53,746 nucleotides of DNA from an uncultured beta proteobacterium. Lineage in GTDB: Bacteria > Pseudomonadota > Gammaproteobacteria > Burkholderiales > Burkholderiaceae_C. Under the pieces are notes generated by a model. The model ran no database searches. It saw only the letters and a list, made by a program, of their open reading frames with translations, and was not told the origin of the DNA. Numbering within the stretch: position 1 is the stretch's first letter; each line of letters starts with the position of its first letter. The stretch covers positions 1 through 53,746 of the forward strand of contig CAIMSP010000161.1 of assembly GCA_903844215.1 (NCBI GenBank), in the 5' to 3' direction. The translations under genes and the position numbers were made by a program. This document shows, one piece after another, positions 20,018 through 29,696 of the stretch.

Positions 20018-21313
20018 TTATCGGGGGTTCGTGACCCGATCGCCCACCTTCACGCCGTCGGTGATTTCAAGAATCAGCGCGTAGGACAACTTCTCGAAGG
20101 GACGAAACACCATCAGCAAACCATTGCGTTCGTTTGGAATTTTCACCTCCGACAGCTTCGGGTCGGTCCGGTCTTTCAGCGTCGGGCCTTCCTTGAGAAT
20201 GGCCAACACGTCCCCGCTCTTCAAGCCGTCGCTGCTGCCGCGATTGAGCACGACCACCTGATTCTGCGCCGCGTTGGTGACGCTGCTTCCATAGACCGAA
20301 ATGATGCGTCCCTCGACCTTGCCTTCGGGCGCACGCGGCACGAAGTTGCGAATCTGGCGCTCGGGCTCGGGCAGCAGGCGGTCGCCCACGCGCATCTCTT
20401 CCTTGGTCTCGACGATATCGACGGAGGCCGCAGTTGGCAGCCCGGCGCTCTGACCCTGCTGCTCCGACTTGCTGCCAGCTCCGCCCAACAGACGCCCAAG
20501 CCAAGTGGAACCCGCGCCGTCCTGGTCGGCCACGGGCGCGATTTCACCGCGCACGAGCTGCGCCTTGCCGACGTAGGTGGCCTGGTAACCGAGCACCGCG
20601 CGGCCATCCGGATCAAACAGCGGCGTCGCGTTGCGAAACACCCGAAAGCGTGGCAGCGCGCCAGTGGCGGGCTCGGTCAGCGGCGCGCCGGCGGGACCAC
20701 GAACGTAGGCGCGATCGCCTCGACTGAGCAGCACCCGGCCCTCCTGCGCGGCCACGATGCGCGGGGCCAACTGCAGCTCGTCTTCACCGACGATGTTGGG
20801 CTCCACCAAAAAGGGTTCGATCAAGTGCGGCTGCAGCGTTGGCAGGGCGCCCACGCTCAGGTTTTCATAGCGGTTGCGCGGCGACACGCGCACCGTTTCC
20901 GTCGGCGCCGCACCGTCTTGCGGTGCCATGGGCGAGCGCGTCGTCAGCGTCGCGAGACCATTTTTCTTTTCCAGGAACAACTGCTGACCGGGGTAGATCA
21001 GGTGCGGATTGACGATATCCTTGTAGTTCATGCCCCAGAGTTCGGGCCAGCGCCAGGGCGACTTGAGGAACAAGCCCGATATCGCCCAGAGCGTGTCGCC
21101 GGCCTTGACCGTGTAGCTGTCCGGCGCGTTGGGCGCGAGTTCGCTCAGCGGCACACCGCTTTGCGCGACCTGCGAAGCAGTCGCCTTTTGACCTTCAGTG
21201 ATCGGAAAATTTTGCGCTTGCGCGCTGCCCACCAGCGCCAGGCTAAGGGCGACGGCGGTGGCAAAGGAACTGCGAATTTTGGAAAACGTGAAGTCGGGCA
21301 TGTCTTGCTGCAT
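20018..21313 (-). CDS. LysM-domain exported protein
   Basis: The 431-residue protein has a signal peptide (basic start, hydrophobic core about residues 17-29, cleavage after AQA near residue 33) and then one LysM domain (SYTVKAGDTLWAISGLFLKSP... PELWGMN, about 84-130) that binds peptidoglycan. The rest, about 300 residues, has no family I can name but is typical of betaproteobacterial LysM proteins encoded next to dprA and def. GGGAGG nine bases upstream supports the first ATG. It faces away from def. Confidence 0.88.
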   Translation of the reverse strand: MQQDMPDFTFSKIRSSFATAVALSLALVGSAQAQNFPITEGQKATASQVAQSGVPLSELAPNAPDSYTVKAGDTLWAISGLFLKSPWRWPELWGMNYKDIVNPHLIYPGQQLFLEKKNGLATLTTRSPMAPQDGAAPTETVRVSPRNRYENLSVGALPTLQPHLIEPFLVEPNIVGEDELQLAPRIVAAQEGRVLLSRGDRAYVRGPAGAPLTEPATGALPRFRVFRNATPLFDPDGRAVLGYQATYVGKAQLVRGEIAPVADQDGAGSTWLGRLLGGAGSKSEQQGQSAGLPTAASVDIVETKEEMRVGDRLLPEPERQIRNFVPRAPEGKVEGRIISVYGSSVTNAAQNQVVVLNRGSSDGLKSGDVLAILKEGPTLKDRTDPKLSEVKIPNERNGLLMVFRPFEKLSYALILEITDGVKVGDRVTNPR

Positions 21314-21380
21314 TGAGAAAAGCCTCCCTGGGCCAGTTGCCGGTCAGCCTGTTGCAGAGCCAAAAACCGGTCGGGGAACT

Positions 21381-21409
21381 TGATAAATCACGTGCGATTC
21401 TGCACTCAA
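21381..21409 (-). promoter_or_regulatory. Candidate promoter of the LysM gene
   Basis: On the minus strand TTGAGT (21404-21409) and TTATCA (21381-21386) are separated by 17 bases, about 70 bp upstream of the LysM start. Spacing is ideal and each box matches four of six consensus bases. Confidence 0.42.
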
Positions 21410-21497
21410 GCCCTTGATTGAGCAACGATAATTGACTTTGGTCTGTAACCAAATAATCGAAAGTCGCGAAAATAGCGACAACTAAGCTCGCAATCCC

Positions 21498-22007
21498 ATG
21501 GCCCTCATACCCATTCTCCTCTACCCCGACCCCCGGCTGCACAAGGTCGCCAAACCGGTGCAGGCCGTGGACGCCCGCATCCATCGGTTGATCGACGACA
21601 TGCTTGAAACCATGTATGACGCCAACGGCATCGGCTTGGCGGCGAGCCAGGTGGACGTGCACGAACGACTGGTGGTGATCGACATCTCCCAGGAGCGCGA
21701 TCAACCGCTGGTGCTGATCAATCCGGAGATTGTGTGGGCCAGCGAGGAGATGCACCTGAACGAGGAAGGCTGTTTGTCCGTTCCCGGAATTTACGACGGC
21801 GTCGAGCGCGCTTCGGCCATCAAGGCCAGCGCACTGGACCGCAGCGGACAGCGGCGCACCATCGAGGCCGACGGCGTGTTGGCGGTGTGCATTCAGCACG
21901 AGATGGACCATCTGCTGGGCAAGGTGTTCGTGCAATACCTGTCGCCGCTCAAGCGCAACCGGATCAAGACCAAGATGCTCAAATTGGCGCGTGAGGAGTC
22001 GCGTTGA
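21498..22007 (+). CDS. def: Peptide deformylase
   Basis: The 169-residue metalloenzyme removes the formyl group from the N-terminus of new proteins. The three conserved motifs are complete: [10 protein letters not shown] (about residue 48), EGCLSVPG with the metal-binding Cys (about 93), and [10 protein letters not shown] with the two metal-binding His and catalytic Glu (about 134). It overlaps fmt by four bases, giving the usual pair that removes and adds the formyl group. Confidence 0.97.
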   Translation: MALIPILLYPDPRLHKVAKPVQAVDARIHRLIDDMLETMYDANGIGLAASQVDVHERLVVIDISQERDQPLVLINPEIVWASEEMHLNEEGCLSVPGIYDGVERASAIKASALDRSGQRRTIEADGVLAVCIQHEMDHLLGKVFVQYLSPLKRNRIKTKMLKLAREESR

Positions 22008-22969
22008 GGGTCGCCTTCGCGGGAACACCCGCCTTTGCCAGCGCTGCCTTGGCGGCGCTGCATGGCGCCGGACACGAGATCTGCCTGGTGTTGACGCAGC
22101 CGGACCGCCCCGCCGGGCGGGGCATGAAATTGCAGGCGTCGGCGGTGAAGCAGTTTGCGCTGGACCAGGCACTGGCCTTGGCGCAGCCGCGAAGCCTGCG
22201 GCTCGACGGCAAGTACCCTGAGGACGCCGTCGCTGCCCAGCAAGCCCTGCTGGCGGCGCGACCCGATGTCATGGTGGTCGCGGCCTACGGCCTGATCCTG
22301 CCGCAATGGGTGCTGGATCTGCCGCGTCTGGGCTGCCTGAACATCCACGCCTCGCTGCTGCCGCGCTGGCGCGGCGCCGCGCCCATTCACCGGGCGATCG
22401 AAGCGGGCGACGCGCAAACCGGCATCACACTCATGCAGATGGACGCCGGCCTGGACACGGGTGCCATGCTGGCGGTCGAGGCGATTACGCTGGCGCCGAC
22501 CGACACCACCGCCGCACTGCACGATCGCCTGGCCAGCCTGGGCGCGCGCATGATCGTGCAGACGCTGGCTCGACTGCAAGGCGCAGCACGCCTGAGCGCC
22601 GTGCCCCAGCCCGAAGCGGGCGTGACGTACGCGCACAAGATTGAAAAACACGAAGCGCTGCTGGACTGGACGCAGCCCGCCGACCTCATCGCACGCCGCA
22701 TCCATGCCTTTAACCCGTTCCCGGGCGCGTCCACCACCATGCTGGGCGAGAGCGTGAAGATCTGGGACGCGACCGCGCAGGCTTCGCTGCCGGGCGCGGC
22801 CGTTGGCGGCACGGTGCTGCGCGCCGACGCGGATGGGGTGCTGGTGAGCGCGCGCGACGGCTGCGTCAACCTCACCGAGTTGCAGCGACCGGGCAGCAAA
22901 CGCCTGGGAGCGGCTGAATTTTTGCGCGGGTTTGCGCTCGCGCCTGGCACGCGGTTGGGATCCGCATGA
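22004..22969 (+). CDS. fmt: Methionyl-tRNA formyltransferase
   Basis: The 321-residue enzyme formylates initiator Met-tRNA using 10-formyltetrahydrofolate. FAGTPAFA at the N-terminus, the active-site segment [20 protein letters not shown] and the Asp-containing [12 protein letters not shown] are present, followed by the C-terminal tRNA-binding beta-barrel. The start must be the TTG at 22004 inside the def stop region (TTGA overlap), because no ATG or GTG lies before the FAGTP motif. This implies translation coupled to def. It overlaps azlC by ATGA. Confidence 0.96.
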   Translation: MRVAFAGTPAFASAALAALHGAGHEICLVLTQPDRPAGRGMKLQASAVKQFALDQALALAQPRSLRLDGKYPEDAVAAQQALLAARPDVMVVAAYGLILPQWVLDLPRLGCLNIHASLLPRWRGAAPIHRAIEAGDAQTGITLMQMDAGLDTGAMLAVEAITLAPTDTTAALHDRLASLGARMIVQTLARLQGAARLSAVPQPEAGVTYAHKIEKHEALLDWTQPADLIARRIHAFNPFPGASTTMLGESVKIWDATAQASLPGAAVGGTVLRADADGVLVSARDGCVNLTELQRPGSKRLGAAEFLRGFALAPGTRLGSA

Positions 22970-23697
22970 GCGGCCTGCGGCGCCTGGTGCGCCATCCGCA
23001 GTTTGCCCTGGGCGCAAAGGAAATGGCGGCGGTGTCACCCGGCCTGGCCGCCTGGGGACTGATGACCGGCGTGGCCATGGTCAACTCCGGCATGAGCGTG
23101 CTCGAGTCCGTGGCCATGACGCTGCTGGTGTTTGCCGGCAGTTCGCAACTCGCGGCCATTCCGCTGCTGGCAGCGGGTGCGCCGGCGGTCGTGATTCTGG
23201 CCACGGCCTTTTGCGTGAACCTGCGCTTTGTCGTCTTCAGCGCCCACCTGCGGCCCTACCTGATGCACCTCAGTCTGTGGCGCCGCCTGCTCACGGGCTA
23301 CCTCACGGCCGACCTGAGTTATGTGATGTTCACGCGGCGCTATCCGCACCCGTGCGCCGCAGCGCCAGAGCGCAGCGCACAAGTGGCCTACCTGTGCGGC
23401 GGCATGGCGTTGAATTGGTTCAGCTGGCAGGCGGCCAGTCTGCTCGGGATTGCGCTGGCGCATTCGGTTCCCACGCGCTGGGGCCTGGGCTTTGCCGGCA
23501 TTCTGGCGCTGTTGGGCGTGGCCAGCTCGCTCGCTTCGAGCTCGCTGCGCATGGTCTCGGCCGGCGTGGCCGGGGCGGCGGCGGTGGCGGCCTTCGCGCT
23601 GCCGTTCCACCTGAACATCGTGGTGTCGATCGCGGCGGCGGTGACGCTGTGCCTGCTGGCAGAAACCACGCTCAAGGCCGCGCGCCCCAAGCCATGA
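22966..23697 (+). CDS. azlC: AzlC-family branched-chain amino acid exporter, large subunit
   Basis: The 243-residue integral membrane protein has about six to seven hydrophobic segments and the family features [13 protein letters not shown] and the conserved [15 protein letters not shown]. AzlC works with the small subunit AzlD to export branched-chain amino acids and analogues. The start overlaps the fmt stop (ATGA) and the stop overlaps azlD (ATGA), so def-fmt-azlC-azlD look like one transcription unit. Confidence 0.92.
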   Translation: MSGLRRLVRHPQFALGAKEMAAVSPGLAAWGLMTGVAMVNSGMSVLESVAMTLLVFAGSSQLAAIPLLAAGAPAVVILATAFCVNLRFVVFSAHLRPYLMHLSLWRRLLTGYLTADLSYVMFTRRYPHPCAAAPERSAQVAYLCGGMALNWFSWQAASLLGIALAHSVPTRWGLGFAGILALLGVASSLASSSLRMVSAGVAGAAAVAAFALPFHLNIVVSIAAAVTLCLLAETTLKAARPKP

Positions 23698-24041
23698 ACG
23701 TCACCGACTACTGGACCCTGGGTGTGATCGTCGGCATGGCGCTGGTCACGGTGCTGACGCGCTCCTTCTTCTTCATCTCCAGCAGCGACTGGCAGCTGCC
23801 ACGCTGGGCCCAGCGCGGCCTGCAATACGCACCGATTGCCGCATTGTCCGCCGTCATCGTCCCGGAAATCGTGATGGCGCAAGGCGCCCTGATCAGCACC
23901 TGGCAGGACGCACGTTTGTTCGCCGCGGCCGCAGGGGTGGCGTATTTCTTCTGGCGCAAGGGCGCCGGCCAAGCCGTTCTGGGCACCATTCTGGTGGGCA
24001 TGGCGGTCTATTTGCCGCTGCATCTGCTGCTGGCCTGGTAG
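23694..24041 (+). CDS. azlD: AzlD-family branched-chain amino acid exporter, small subunit
   Basis: The 115-residue protein has about four membrane segments. LTRSFFFI near residue 22 and the segment LQYAPIAALSAVIVPEI are typical of AzlD. It starts at an ATG overlapping the azlC stop; the open frame extends far upstream inside azlC, but that part is a shadow. With AzlC it would form the two-part exporter in the inner membrane. Confidence 0.9.
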   Translation: MNVTDYWTLGVIVGMALVTVLTRSFFFISSSDWQLPRWAQRGLQYAPIAALSAVIVPEIVMAQGALISTWQDARLFAAAAGVAYFFWRKGAGQAVLGTILVGMAVYLPLHLLLAW

Positions 24042-24063
24042 CGCGGTGCAGCAAACCTGCTTG

Positions 24064-24092
24064 TTGCAGGCATGTAACCGGTTTCGTGTAAA
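24064..24092 (+). promoter_or_regulatory. Candidate promoter of pyk
   Basis: TTGCAG (24064-24069) and TGTAAA (24087-24092) are 17 bases apart, about 40 bp before the pyk ATG. A five-base inverted repeat (CCTGC-TTGTT-GCAGG) overlaps the -35 box and could also be the end signal of the upstream operon. The pyk ribosome site AGGAG is clear. Confidence 0.42.
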
Positions 24093-24133
24093 AATTAGCA
24101 ATTGAGCGAAACAAAATAACCAGGAGACCTCCC

Positions 24134-25567
24134 ATGACCCGTCGCGCCACCAAGATTGTTGCCACCCTCGGCCCCGCCTCCAGCGACCCCGCGATGCTCG
24201 AGCAGTTGATTCGCGCCGGCGTGGACGTGGTGCGCATGAACTTCAGCCACGGCACGGCCCAGGACCACATTGACCGCGCCACAGCGGTGCGCGCTGCGGC
24301 AACGCGGGCCGGGCGCGAGGTGGCCATCATGGCCGATCTGCAGGGCCCCAAGATCCGCGTGGGCAAGTTTGCCAACGGCAAGGTCATGCTCGAGCCAGGC
24401 CAGAAATTTGTGCTCGACGCCGCGCGCACCGAGTTGGGCGACATCGATGCCGTGGGCCTGGACTACAAGACGCTGCCCAGCGAAGTCAAGGCCGGCGACG
24501 TGCTGCTGCTGAACGACGGGCTGATCGTCATCACGGTCGATTCGGTCAAGGGCGCCGCCGTGTTCACCACGGTCAAGGTCGGCGGCGTGCTGTCCAACAA
24601 CAAGGGCATCAACAAGCAAGGCGGCGGACTCACCGCGCCAGCGCTCACAGCCAAGGACATGGATGACATCAAGACCGCGATGTCGTTCCAGGCCGACTAC
24701 GTGGCCGTGAGCTTTCCCAAGAACGCCACCGACATGGAGATGGCGCGCCAGTTGTGCAACGTGGCCGGCGCCGAGTTCAATCACAAGCCGGGACTGATCG
24801 CCAAGATCGAGCGCGCCGAAGCCATTCCCAAGCTGGAAGAGATTCTGCTGGCCAGCGACGGCATCATGGTGGCGCGCGGCGACCTGGCCGTGGAAGTGGG
24901 CAACGCCGTTGTGCCGGCGCTGCAAAAACGCATGATCAAGCTGGCACGCGAGCACGACCGCTTCGTGATCACGGCCACGCAGATGATGGAGTCGATGATC
25001 GCCAACCCCGTGCCCACACGCGCCGAGGTGAGCGACGTGGCCAATGCCGTGCTCGACGGCACGGACGCCGTGATGCTTTCGGCCGAAACCGCCGCCGGCA
25101 AATACCCGCTCGAAACGGTACTCGAGATGGCCAAGATCTGCGAGGCCGCAGAAGCCGCCGAAGAGTTGACGTTGGACGCCGACTTCAGGGGCCGCGCCTT
25201 CACCCGCATCGACCAGGCGATCGCGCTGGGCGCCCTGTTCACCGCGCATCACCTAGACGCCAAGGCCATCGTGGCGCTCACTGACAGCGGCTCCACGCCG
25301 CTGTGGATGAGCCGCTATCTGATCCACGTGCCAATCTACGCGCTGACCTCGAATCTGACGACGCAGCGGCGCATGACGCTGTACCGCAATGTGCACGCGC
25401 TGCTGATGGACACCAGCGCCGTGCGCGACACGGCGCTGGCCCAGGCCGAACGCCACATCAAGCACCTGGGCGTGGTGCAGACCGGCGACGTCTATGCCAT
25501 CACCTGCGGCGAGCCCATGGGCGCGCCCGGCGGCACCAACATGCTGAAGATCTGCCGCGTGCATTGA
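24134..25567 (+). CDS. pyk: Pyruvate kinase
   Basis: The 477-residue enzyme converts phosphoenolpyruvate and ADP to pyruvate and ATP. Conserved elements in order: [29 protein letters not shown], the lid-like B domain (about 70-165), [16 protein letters not shown] with the catalytic Lys-Glu region, [12 protein letters not shown] and ATQMMESMI. The C-terminal domain ends [20 protein letters not shown]. Length is typical. It heads pyk-fba-purC, a common betaproteobacterial order. Confidence 0.97.
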   Translation: MTRRATKIVATLGPASSDPAMLEQLIRAGVDVVRMNFSHGTAQDHIDRATAVRAAATRAGREVAIMADLQGPKIRVGKFANGKVMLEPGQKFVLDAARTELGDIDAVGLDYKTLPSEVKAGDVLLLNDGLIVITVDSVKGAAVFTTVKVGGVLSNNKGINKQGGGLTAPALTAKDMDDIKTAMSFQADYVAVSFPKNATDMEMARQLCNVAGAEFNHKPGLIAKIERAEAIPKLEEILLASDGIMVARGDLAVEVGNAVVPALQKRMIKLAREHDRFVITATQMMESMIANPVPTRAEVSDVANAVLDGTDAVMLSAETAAGKYPLETVLEMAKICEAAEAAEELTLDADFRGRAFTRIDQAIALGALFTAHHLDAKAIVALTDSGSTPLWMSRYLIHVPIYALTSNLTTQRRMTLYRNVHALLMDTSAVRDTALAQAERHIKHLGVVQTGDVYAITCGEPMGAPGGTNMLKICRVH

Positions 25568-25667
25568 GGCGCGGATGGATCGACCCGCGCCGCGGCCCGA
25601 GCCCGGCGCCGTAAAATTGTTTGTTTTCCAAAGGCTTCCTCTTCCACTTTTTTTCAAAGGTTTCACC

Positions 25668-26732
25668 ATGGCTCTCGTCTCTATGCGCGAACTGCTGGAC
25701 CACGCCGCTGTCAACGGCTACGGCATCCCGGCTTTCAACGTCAACAACCTGGAGCAGGTCCAGGCCGTCATGGCTGCAGCCGATGAAGTCGGCGCTCCGG
25801 TGATCCTGCAAGCCAGCGCCGGCGCACGCAAATACGCCGGTGAAGCCTTCATCAAACACCTGATTCAGGCGGCGATCGAGACCTATCCGCACATCCCGCT
25901 GGTGATGCACCAGGACCACGGGCAAAACCCGGACGTGTGCCGGGGCGCGATCGCCCTGGGCTTCTCCTCGGTGATGATGGACGGCAGCTTGGAAGGCGAC
26001 GGCAAGACCATCGCCAGCTACGAGTACAACGTCGAAGTCACGCGCAAAGTCGTGGAGATGGCGCACGCCACCGGCGTCACCGTCGAAGGCGAACTCGGCT
26101 GCCTGGGGTCGCTGGAAACCATGAAGGGCGACAAGGAAGACGGCCACGGCACGGACGCCACCATGACGCGTGAACAGTTGCTCACCAACCCCGAGCAGGC
26201 CGCCGATTTCGTCCAGCGCACGCAGCTCGACGCGCTGGCCATCGCCATCGGCACCAGCCACGGCGCGTACAAGTTCACGCGCAAGCCCACAGGCGACATC
26301 CTGGCGATCGACCGCGTCAAGGAGATCAACCGCCGCATCCCGAACACCCACCTGGTGATGCACGGCTCTTCCAGCGTGCCGCAGGAGTCGCTGGCCATCA
26401 TTCGCCAGTTCGGCGGCAACATGAAGGAAACCTACGGCGTGCCGGTGGAAGAAATCCAGAAGGCGATCCAGTTCGGCGTGCGCAAGATCAACATCGACAC
26501 CGACATCCGCCTGGCCATGACGGCCGCCGTGCGCAAATACATGTTCGAGAACCCGGACAAGTTCGACGCCCGCGACTGGCTCAAGCCGGCGCGCGAAGCC
26601 GCCAAGGCGCTGTGCAAGCAGCGCTACCTCGAGTTCGGCTGCGAAGGCCAGGGCGCCAAGATCAAGGCCAACAGCCTGCAGATCGTGGCCCAGCGCTACG
26701 CCCGTGGCGAGCTCGCGCAACTGGTGCAGTAA
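25668..26732 (+). CDS. fba: Fructose-bisphosphate aldolase, class II
   Basis: This 354-residue zinc aldolase interconverts fructose-1,6-bisphosphate with glyceraldehyde-3-phosphate and dihydroxyacetone phosphate. The zinc site [37 protein letters not shown] and [11 protein letters not shown] are conserved, and the pattern fits the class II type found with Calvin-cycle genes in proteobacteria. The ATG at 25668 ([14 protein letters not shown]) matches the family N-terminus; the 31 codons upstream do not. A terminator-like hairpin follows. Confidence 0.97.
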   Translation: MALVSMRELLDHAAVNGYGIPAFNVNNLEQVQAVMAAADEVGAPVILQASAGARKYAGEAFIKHLIQAAIETYPHIPLVMHQDHGQNPDVCRGAIALGFSSVMMDGSLEGDGKTIASYEYNVEVTRKVVEMAHATGVTVEGELGCLGSLETMKGDKEDGHGTDATMTREQLLTNPEQAADFVQRTQLDALAIAIGTSHGAYKFTRKPTGDILAIDRVKEINRRIPNTHLVMHGSSSVPQESLAIIRQFGGNMKETYGVPVEEIQKAIQFGVRKINIDTDIRLAMTAAVRKYMFENPDKFDARDWLKPAREAAKALCKQRYLEFGCEGQGAKIKANSLQIVAQRYARGELAQLVQ

Positions 26733-26784
26733 CGCGCTTGCGCCGCGCCGCCGCGAAGGCGGCCAGCGCTGTTGCGATAATCGG

Positions 26785-26820
26785 GGGCTTGTTGAATTTT
26801 CAGCAGGCCCTTTTTCTTTT
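26785..26820 (+). terminator. Rho-independent terminator after fba
   Basis: GGGCTTGTTGAA (26785-26796) pairs with TTCAGCAGGCCC (26799-26810) over up to 12 positions, two of them G-U, with a very short loop, and is followed by TTTTTCTTTT. It lies 52 bp after the fba stop and 13 bp before purC, so it ends the fba transcript or acts as an attenuator for purC. Confidence 0.8.
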
Positions 26821-26832
26821 GGCCGCACGATC

Positions 26833-27717
26833 ATGACTTCTGCCCTGCACACCTCCACCCTCACCTCTCTTCCCCTGCTGGCGCGCGGCAAAGTGCGCGA
26901 CAACTACGCCGTGGGCGAGGACCGACTGTTGATGGTCGCCAGCGACCGCCTCAGCGCCTTTGACGTGATCATGGGCGAGCCCATTCCGGGCAAGGGCGCC
27001 TTGCTCACGCAGATGGCGCTGTTCTGGTTCGACCAGCTCGGGCGCCTGTGCCCGAACCACCTCACCGGCGAAGCGCCCGAGAGCGTGGTGAGCGCGGCCG
27101 ACCTGGCGCAGGTGCGGGGCCGCTCCATGCTGGTCAAACGCCTCAAACCCATTCCCGTGGAAGCCGTGGTGCGCGGCTATCTGGCCGGCAGCGGCTGGAA
27201 GGAGTACCAGCAGAGCCAGTCGGTGTGCGGCGTGGCGCTGCCGCCAGGATTGAAGAACGCCAGCAAGCTGCCAGAACCGATCTTCACGCCTGCGGCCAAG
27301 GCCGAGATGGGCGAGCACGACGAAAACATCGACTACGACCAAGTCGTGCAGATCGTCGGCCCGGCGCTGGCCGCGCAGATCCGCGACTTGAGCATCGAGA
27401 TCTACCAGGCCGCCGCCGCGATCGCGCTCACCAAGGGCATCATCATCGCCGACACCAAGTTCGAATTCGGTCTGGACGCGGATGGAACGCTGACGCTGAT
27501 GGATGAAGTGCTCACGCCCGACTCGTCGCGCTTCTGGCCGGCCGAGAGCTACGTGGAAGGCAGCAACCCGCCCAGCTTTGACAAACAGTTCGTGCGCGAC
27601 TGGCTGGAGACGCAGCCCTGGGACAAGACCCCGCCGGCACCGCGACTGCCCGCCGACGTGGTGGCCAAGACCGCAGCCAAATACCAGGAAGCGTGGCAGC
27701 GCTTGACGGGCGCCTAA
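26833..27717 (+). CDS. purC: Phosphoribosylaminoimidazole-succinocarboxamide synthase
   Basis: The 294-residue SAICAR synthetase joins CAIR and aspartate with ATP in purine biosynthesis. [13 protein letters not shown] (about residue 18), [46 protein letters not shown] and [15 protein letters not shown] are family signatures. The ATG at 26833 gives the expected N-terminus; the frame is open upstream through the terminator but that part is not conserved. It is the long proteobacterial/fungal-like form. Confidence 0.96.
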   Translation: MTSALHTSTLTSLPLLARGKVRDNYAVGEDRLLMVASDRLSAFDVIMGEPIPGKGALLTQMALFWFDQLGRLCPNHLTGEAPESVVSAADLAQVRGRSMLVKRLKPIPVEAVVRGYLAGSGWKEYQQSQSVCGVALPPGLKNASKLPEPIFTPAAKAEMGEHDENIDYDQVVQIVGPALAAQIRDLSIEIYQAAAAIALTKGIIIADTKFEFGLDADGTLTLMDEVLTPDSSRFWPAESYVEGSNPPSFDKQFVRDWLETQPWDKTPPAPRLPADVVAKTAAKYQEAWQRLTGA

Positions 27718-27845
27718 CCGGACTGGCCGACTCGGGTCGGCAGCCGGGCCTTGGGGATCGGGCCTGAAGGGCCCAGCGCCAAGCCGCGTCGGCGCCTTTG
27801 CACGCGCGCTGCTTCAATTTCCTTGAGCACTGGCAAAATGCCGGC

Positions 27846-29696
27846 ATGCCGACACAAAGGAAGCGCTCATTGTGGAAAGGGCTCCTGTGCGGGCTGCTGC
27901 TGTGCGCCGCCGCCGAATCGCTGTGGGCCCAGAGCGGCCCAGCCGATGACCCCGCAGCCAGCAAGTCCCAGCCCGCGTTTGAACTTCAAATCGAGGCGCC
28001 CGACGAGGTTCGCAGCCTGCTGGAAAAGCACCTGGATTTGCTGCGCTACCGTGCGCTTGAGGACCTGAGCGAGATCGAGCTGCAACGCCTGAGCGCGGCG
28101 GCGCTGCGCGACGCCCGCGCGCTGCTGGCCACGCTGGGTTTCTTCTCGCCCGAGATCCGGCTCGAAACCCGAGCACAGGGCGCACCCGGTGCGCCGCGCG
28201 TGCTGCAACTGAGCGTGGCGCCGGGCGAGCCAGCCCGGGTGACGGAAGTGAAGTTCGAGTTCCACGGCCCGATCCAATCCGACGACAAGGCGCAGCCGCA
28301 GCGCCAAGGGATCGCGCGCGATTGGTCGCTCGGCGTCGGCGCGCGCTTCAGCCAGACCGCCTGGGACAACGCCAAGCGCCAGGCCTTGGGCCAGCTCACG
28401 AGCCAACGCTACGCCGGCGCGCGCCTGGGGCAGACGCTGGCCGATGTCGATCCCGAGCGCCACAGCGTGCGCCTCCAGGTCACGCTCGAGTCCGGGCCGG
28501 CGTACCGGATCGGCCGCGTTGCCATCAGCGGCGCCCAGCACCACGCGGCAGATCTGGTGCGGCGACTGGCGCAGGTCCCGATCGGAACCGACTACGCCCA
28601 GGCCGAGCTGGCGCTGGCGCAGCAGCGGCTCATCGCCAGCGGCTACTTTGACTCGGCCGCCCTGACGCTGGACCTCGCCAGCGACCCGGCTGCAGCGACG
28701 GTGCGGATGCAGGTGCGCGAAGCCAAACTGCAAAAGCTCCTTCTTGGGGTTGGCGCCAGCACCGACACCGGGATGCGGGTGACGGCCGAACACACGCACA
28801 ACCAGGTGCCCGGCATCGACTGGCGCGCCATCAGCAAACTCTCGATCGAGCGCGACACGCGTTCCATCGGCAGCGAGCTCACCGCGCCGCCCGACGACGA
28901 CAACTGGCGCTGGATCACGGCGCTCAAATTTCAGATCGAGCCCATGGGCAGTTTCGAGGTCAGCAGCGAGCAGTTGCGCCTGGGGCGCAACCAGGACAAT
29001 GTGCGCGTGGCGCGCTACTACTACCTGCAATTCGACCGCTCCATCACGGCGGCCAGCGCCAGCACACCCGAGCTGCGCGCCGAATCGCTCAGCGCCAACG
29101 ACAGCTACACGCTGCGCCACTTCGACAGCCTGATCTTTCCGTCGGGCGGCTGGGGTCTGGGTCTGGAACTGGGTGGTGGCAGCACGCTCAGGGGCCCGCC
29201 CGACCCCTACGGCCGCGTCGTGGCCCGATGGCTGAGCTATCTGCCACTGGTCGCGCTCGACACCCCGGCATCGGCTCGCTCGTCTCGGCTGGCGCTGCGC
29301 GCCCAAGGCGGCGCGGTGCTGGCGCGCAGCAGTGCCGCGCTGCCCAGCACGCAGATGTTCCTGAGCGGCGGCTCCACCACGGTGCGCGGCTACGCCTACC
29401 AGAGCATCGGCGTCAAACTGCCCGACGGGCAGACCACGGCCGGGCGCTACCTGGCCATGGGCAGCCTGGAATGGCAGCGTCCCATCGTCATGGACGACAA
29501 GCTGAGCGAGTGGGAGACCGATCTGTTCCTGGACGCCGCCGCCGTCGCGAACACCGCGTCCGCACTGCGCACCCAGGTCGGCGTCGGAGCCGGCGCGCGC
29601 TGGAGAAGTCCGATCGGGCCGCTGCAACTGGACCTGGCCTACGGCGTCGCGGTCCGACAATTCCGCTTGCACATGAACCTGGGGTTCACGTTCTGA
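27846..29696 (+). CDS. tamA: TamA, outer-membrane subunit of the translocation and assembly module
   Basis: The product is 616 residues from the ATG at 27846, with a signal peptide (about residues 10-28, cleavage after LWA/Q). Then come POTRA-like domains (about 40-290) and a C-terminal Omp85 beta-barrel with the conserved MFLSGGSTTVRGYAYQSIG and a terminal Phe (LHMNLGFTF), the outer-membrane insertion signal. TamA works with inner-membrane TamB in outer-membrane protein and lipid traffic. It overlaps tamB by one base (TGATG), so the two are coupled. Confidence 0.93.
   Translation: MPTQRKRSLWKGLLCGLLLCAAAESLWAQSGPADDPAASKSQPAFELQIEAPDEVRSLLEKHLDLLRYRALEDLSEIELQRLSAAALRDARALLATLGFFSPEIRLETRAQGAPGAPRVLQLSVAPGEPARVTEVKFEFHGPIQSDDKAQPQRQGIARDWSLGVGARFSQTAWDNAKRQALGQLTSQRYAGARLGQTLADVDPERHSVRLQVTLESGPAYRIGRVAISGAQHHAADLVRRLAQVPIGTDYAQAELALAQQRLIASGYFDSAALTLDLASDPAAATVRMQVREAKLQKLLLGVGASTDTGMRVTAEHTHNQVPGIDWRAISKLSIERDTRSIGSELTAPPDDDNWRWITALKFQIEPMGSFEVSSEQLRLGRNQDNVRVARYYYLQFDRSITAASASTPELRAESLSANDSYTLRHFDSLIFPSGGWGLGLELGGGSTLRGPPDPYGRVVARWLSYLPLVALDTPASARSSRLALRAQGGAVLARSSAALPSTQMFLSGGSTTVRGYAYQSIGVKLPDGQTTAGRYLAMGSLEWQRPIVMDDKLSEWETDLFLDAAAVANTASALRTQVGVGAGARWRSPIGPLQLDLAYGVAVRQFRLHMNLGFTF

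Noticed and set aside
19553-21316. 587-codon open frame on the plus strand over dprA and the LysM gene
   Set aside because: Covers two genes on the other strand without motifs of its own.
21432-21460. Promoter for def with TTGACT as -35
   Set aside because: No acceptable -10 box at 16-18 bases; left unassigned.
29228-29695. Upstream extension of the tamB frame
   Set aside because: Lies wholly inside tamA in another frame; the ATG at 29696 gives the expected membrane anchor directly.
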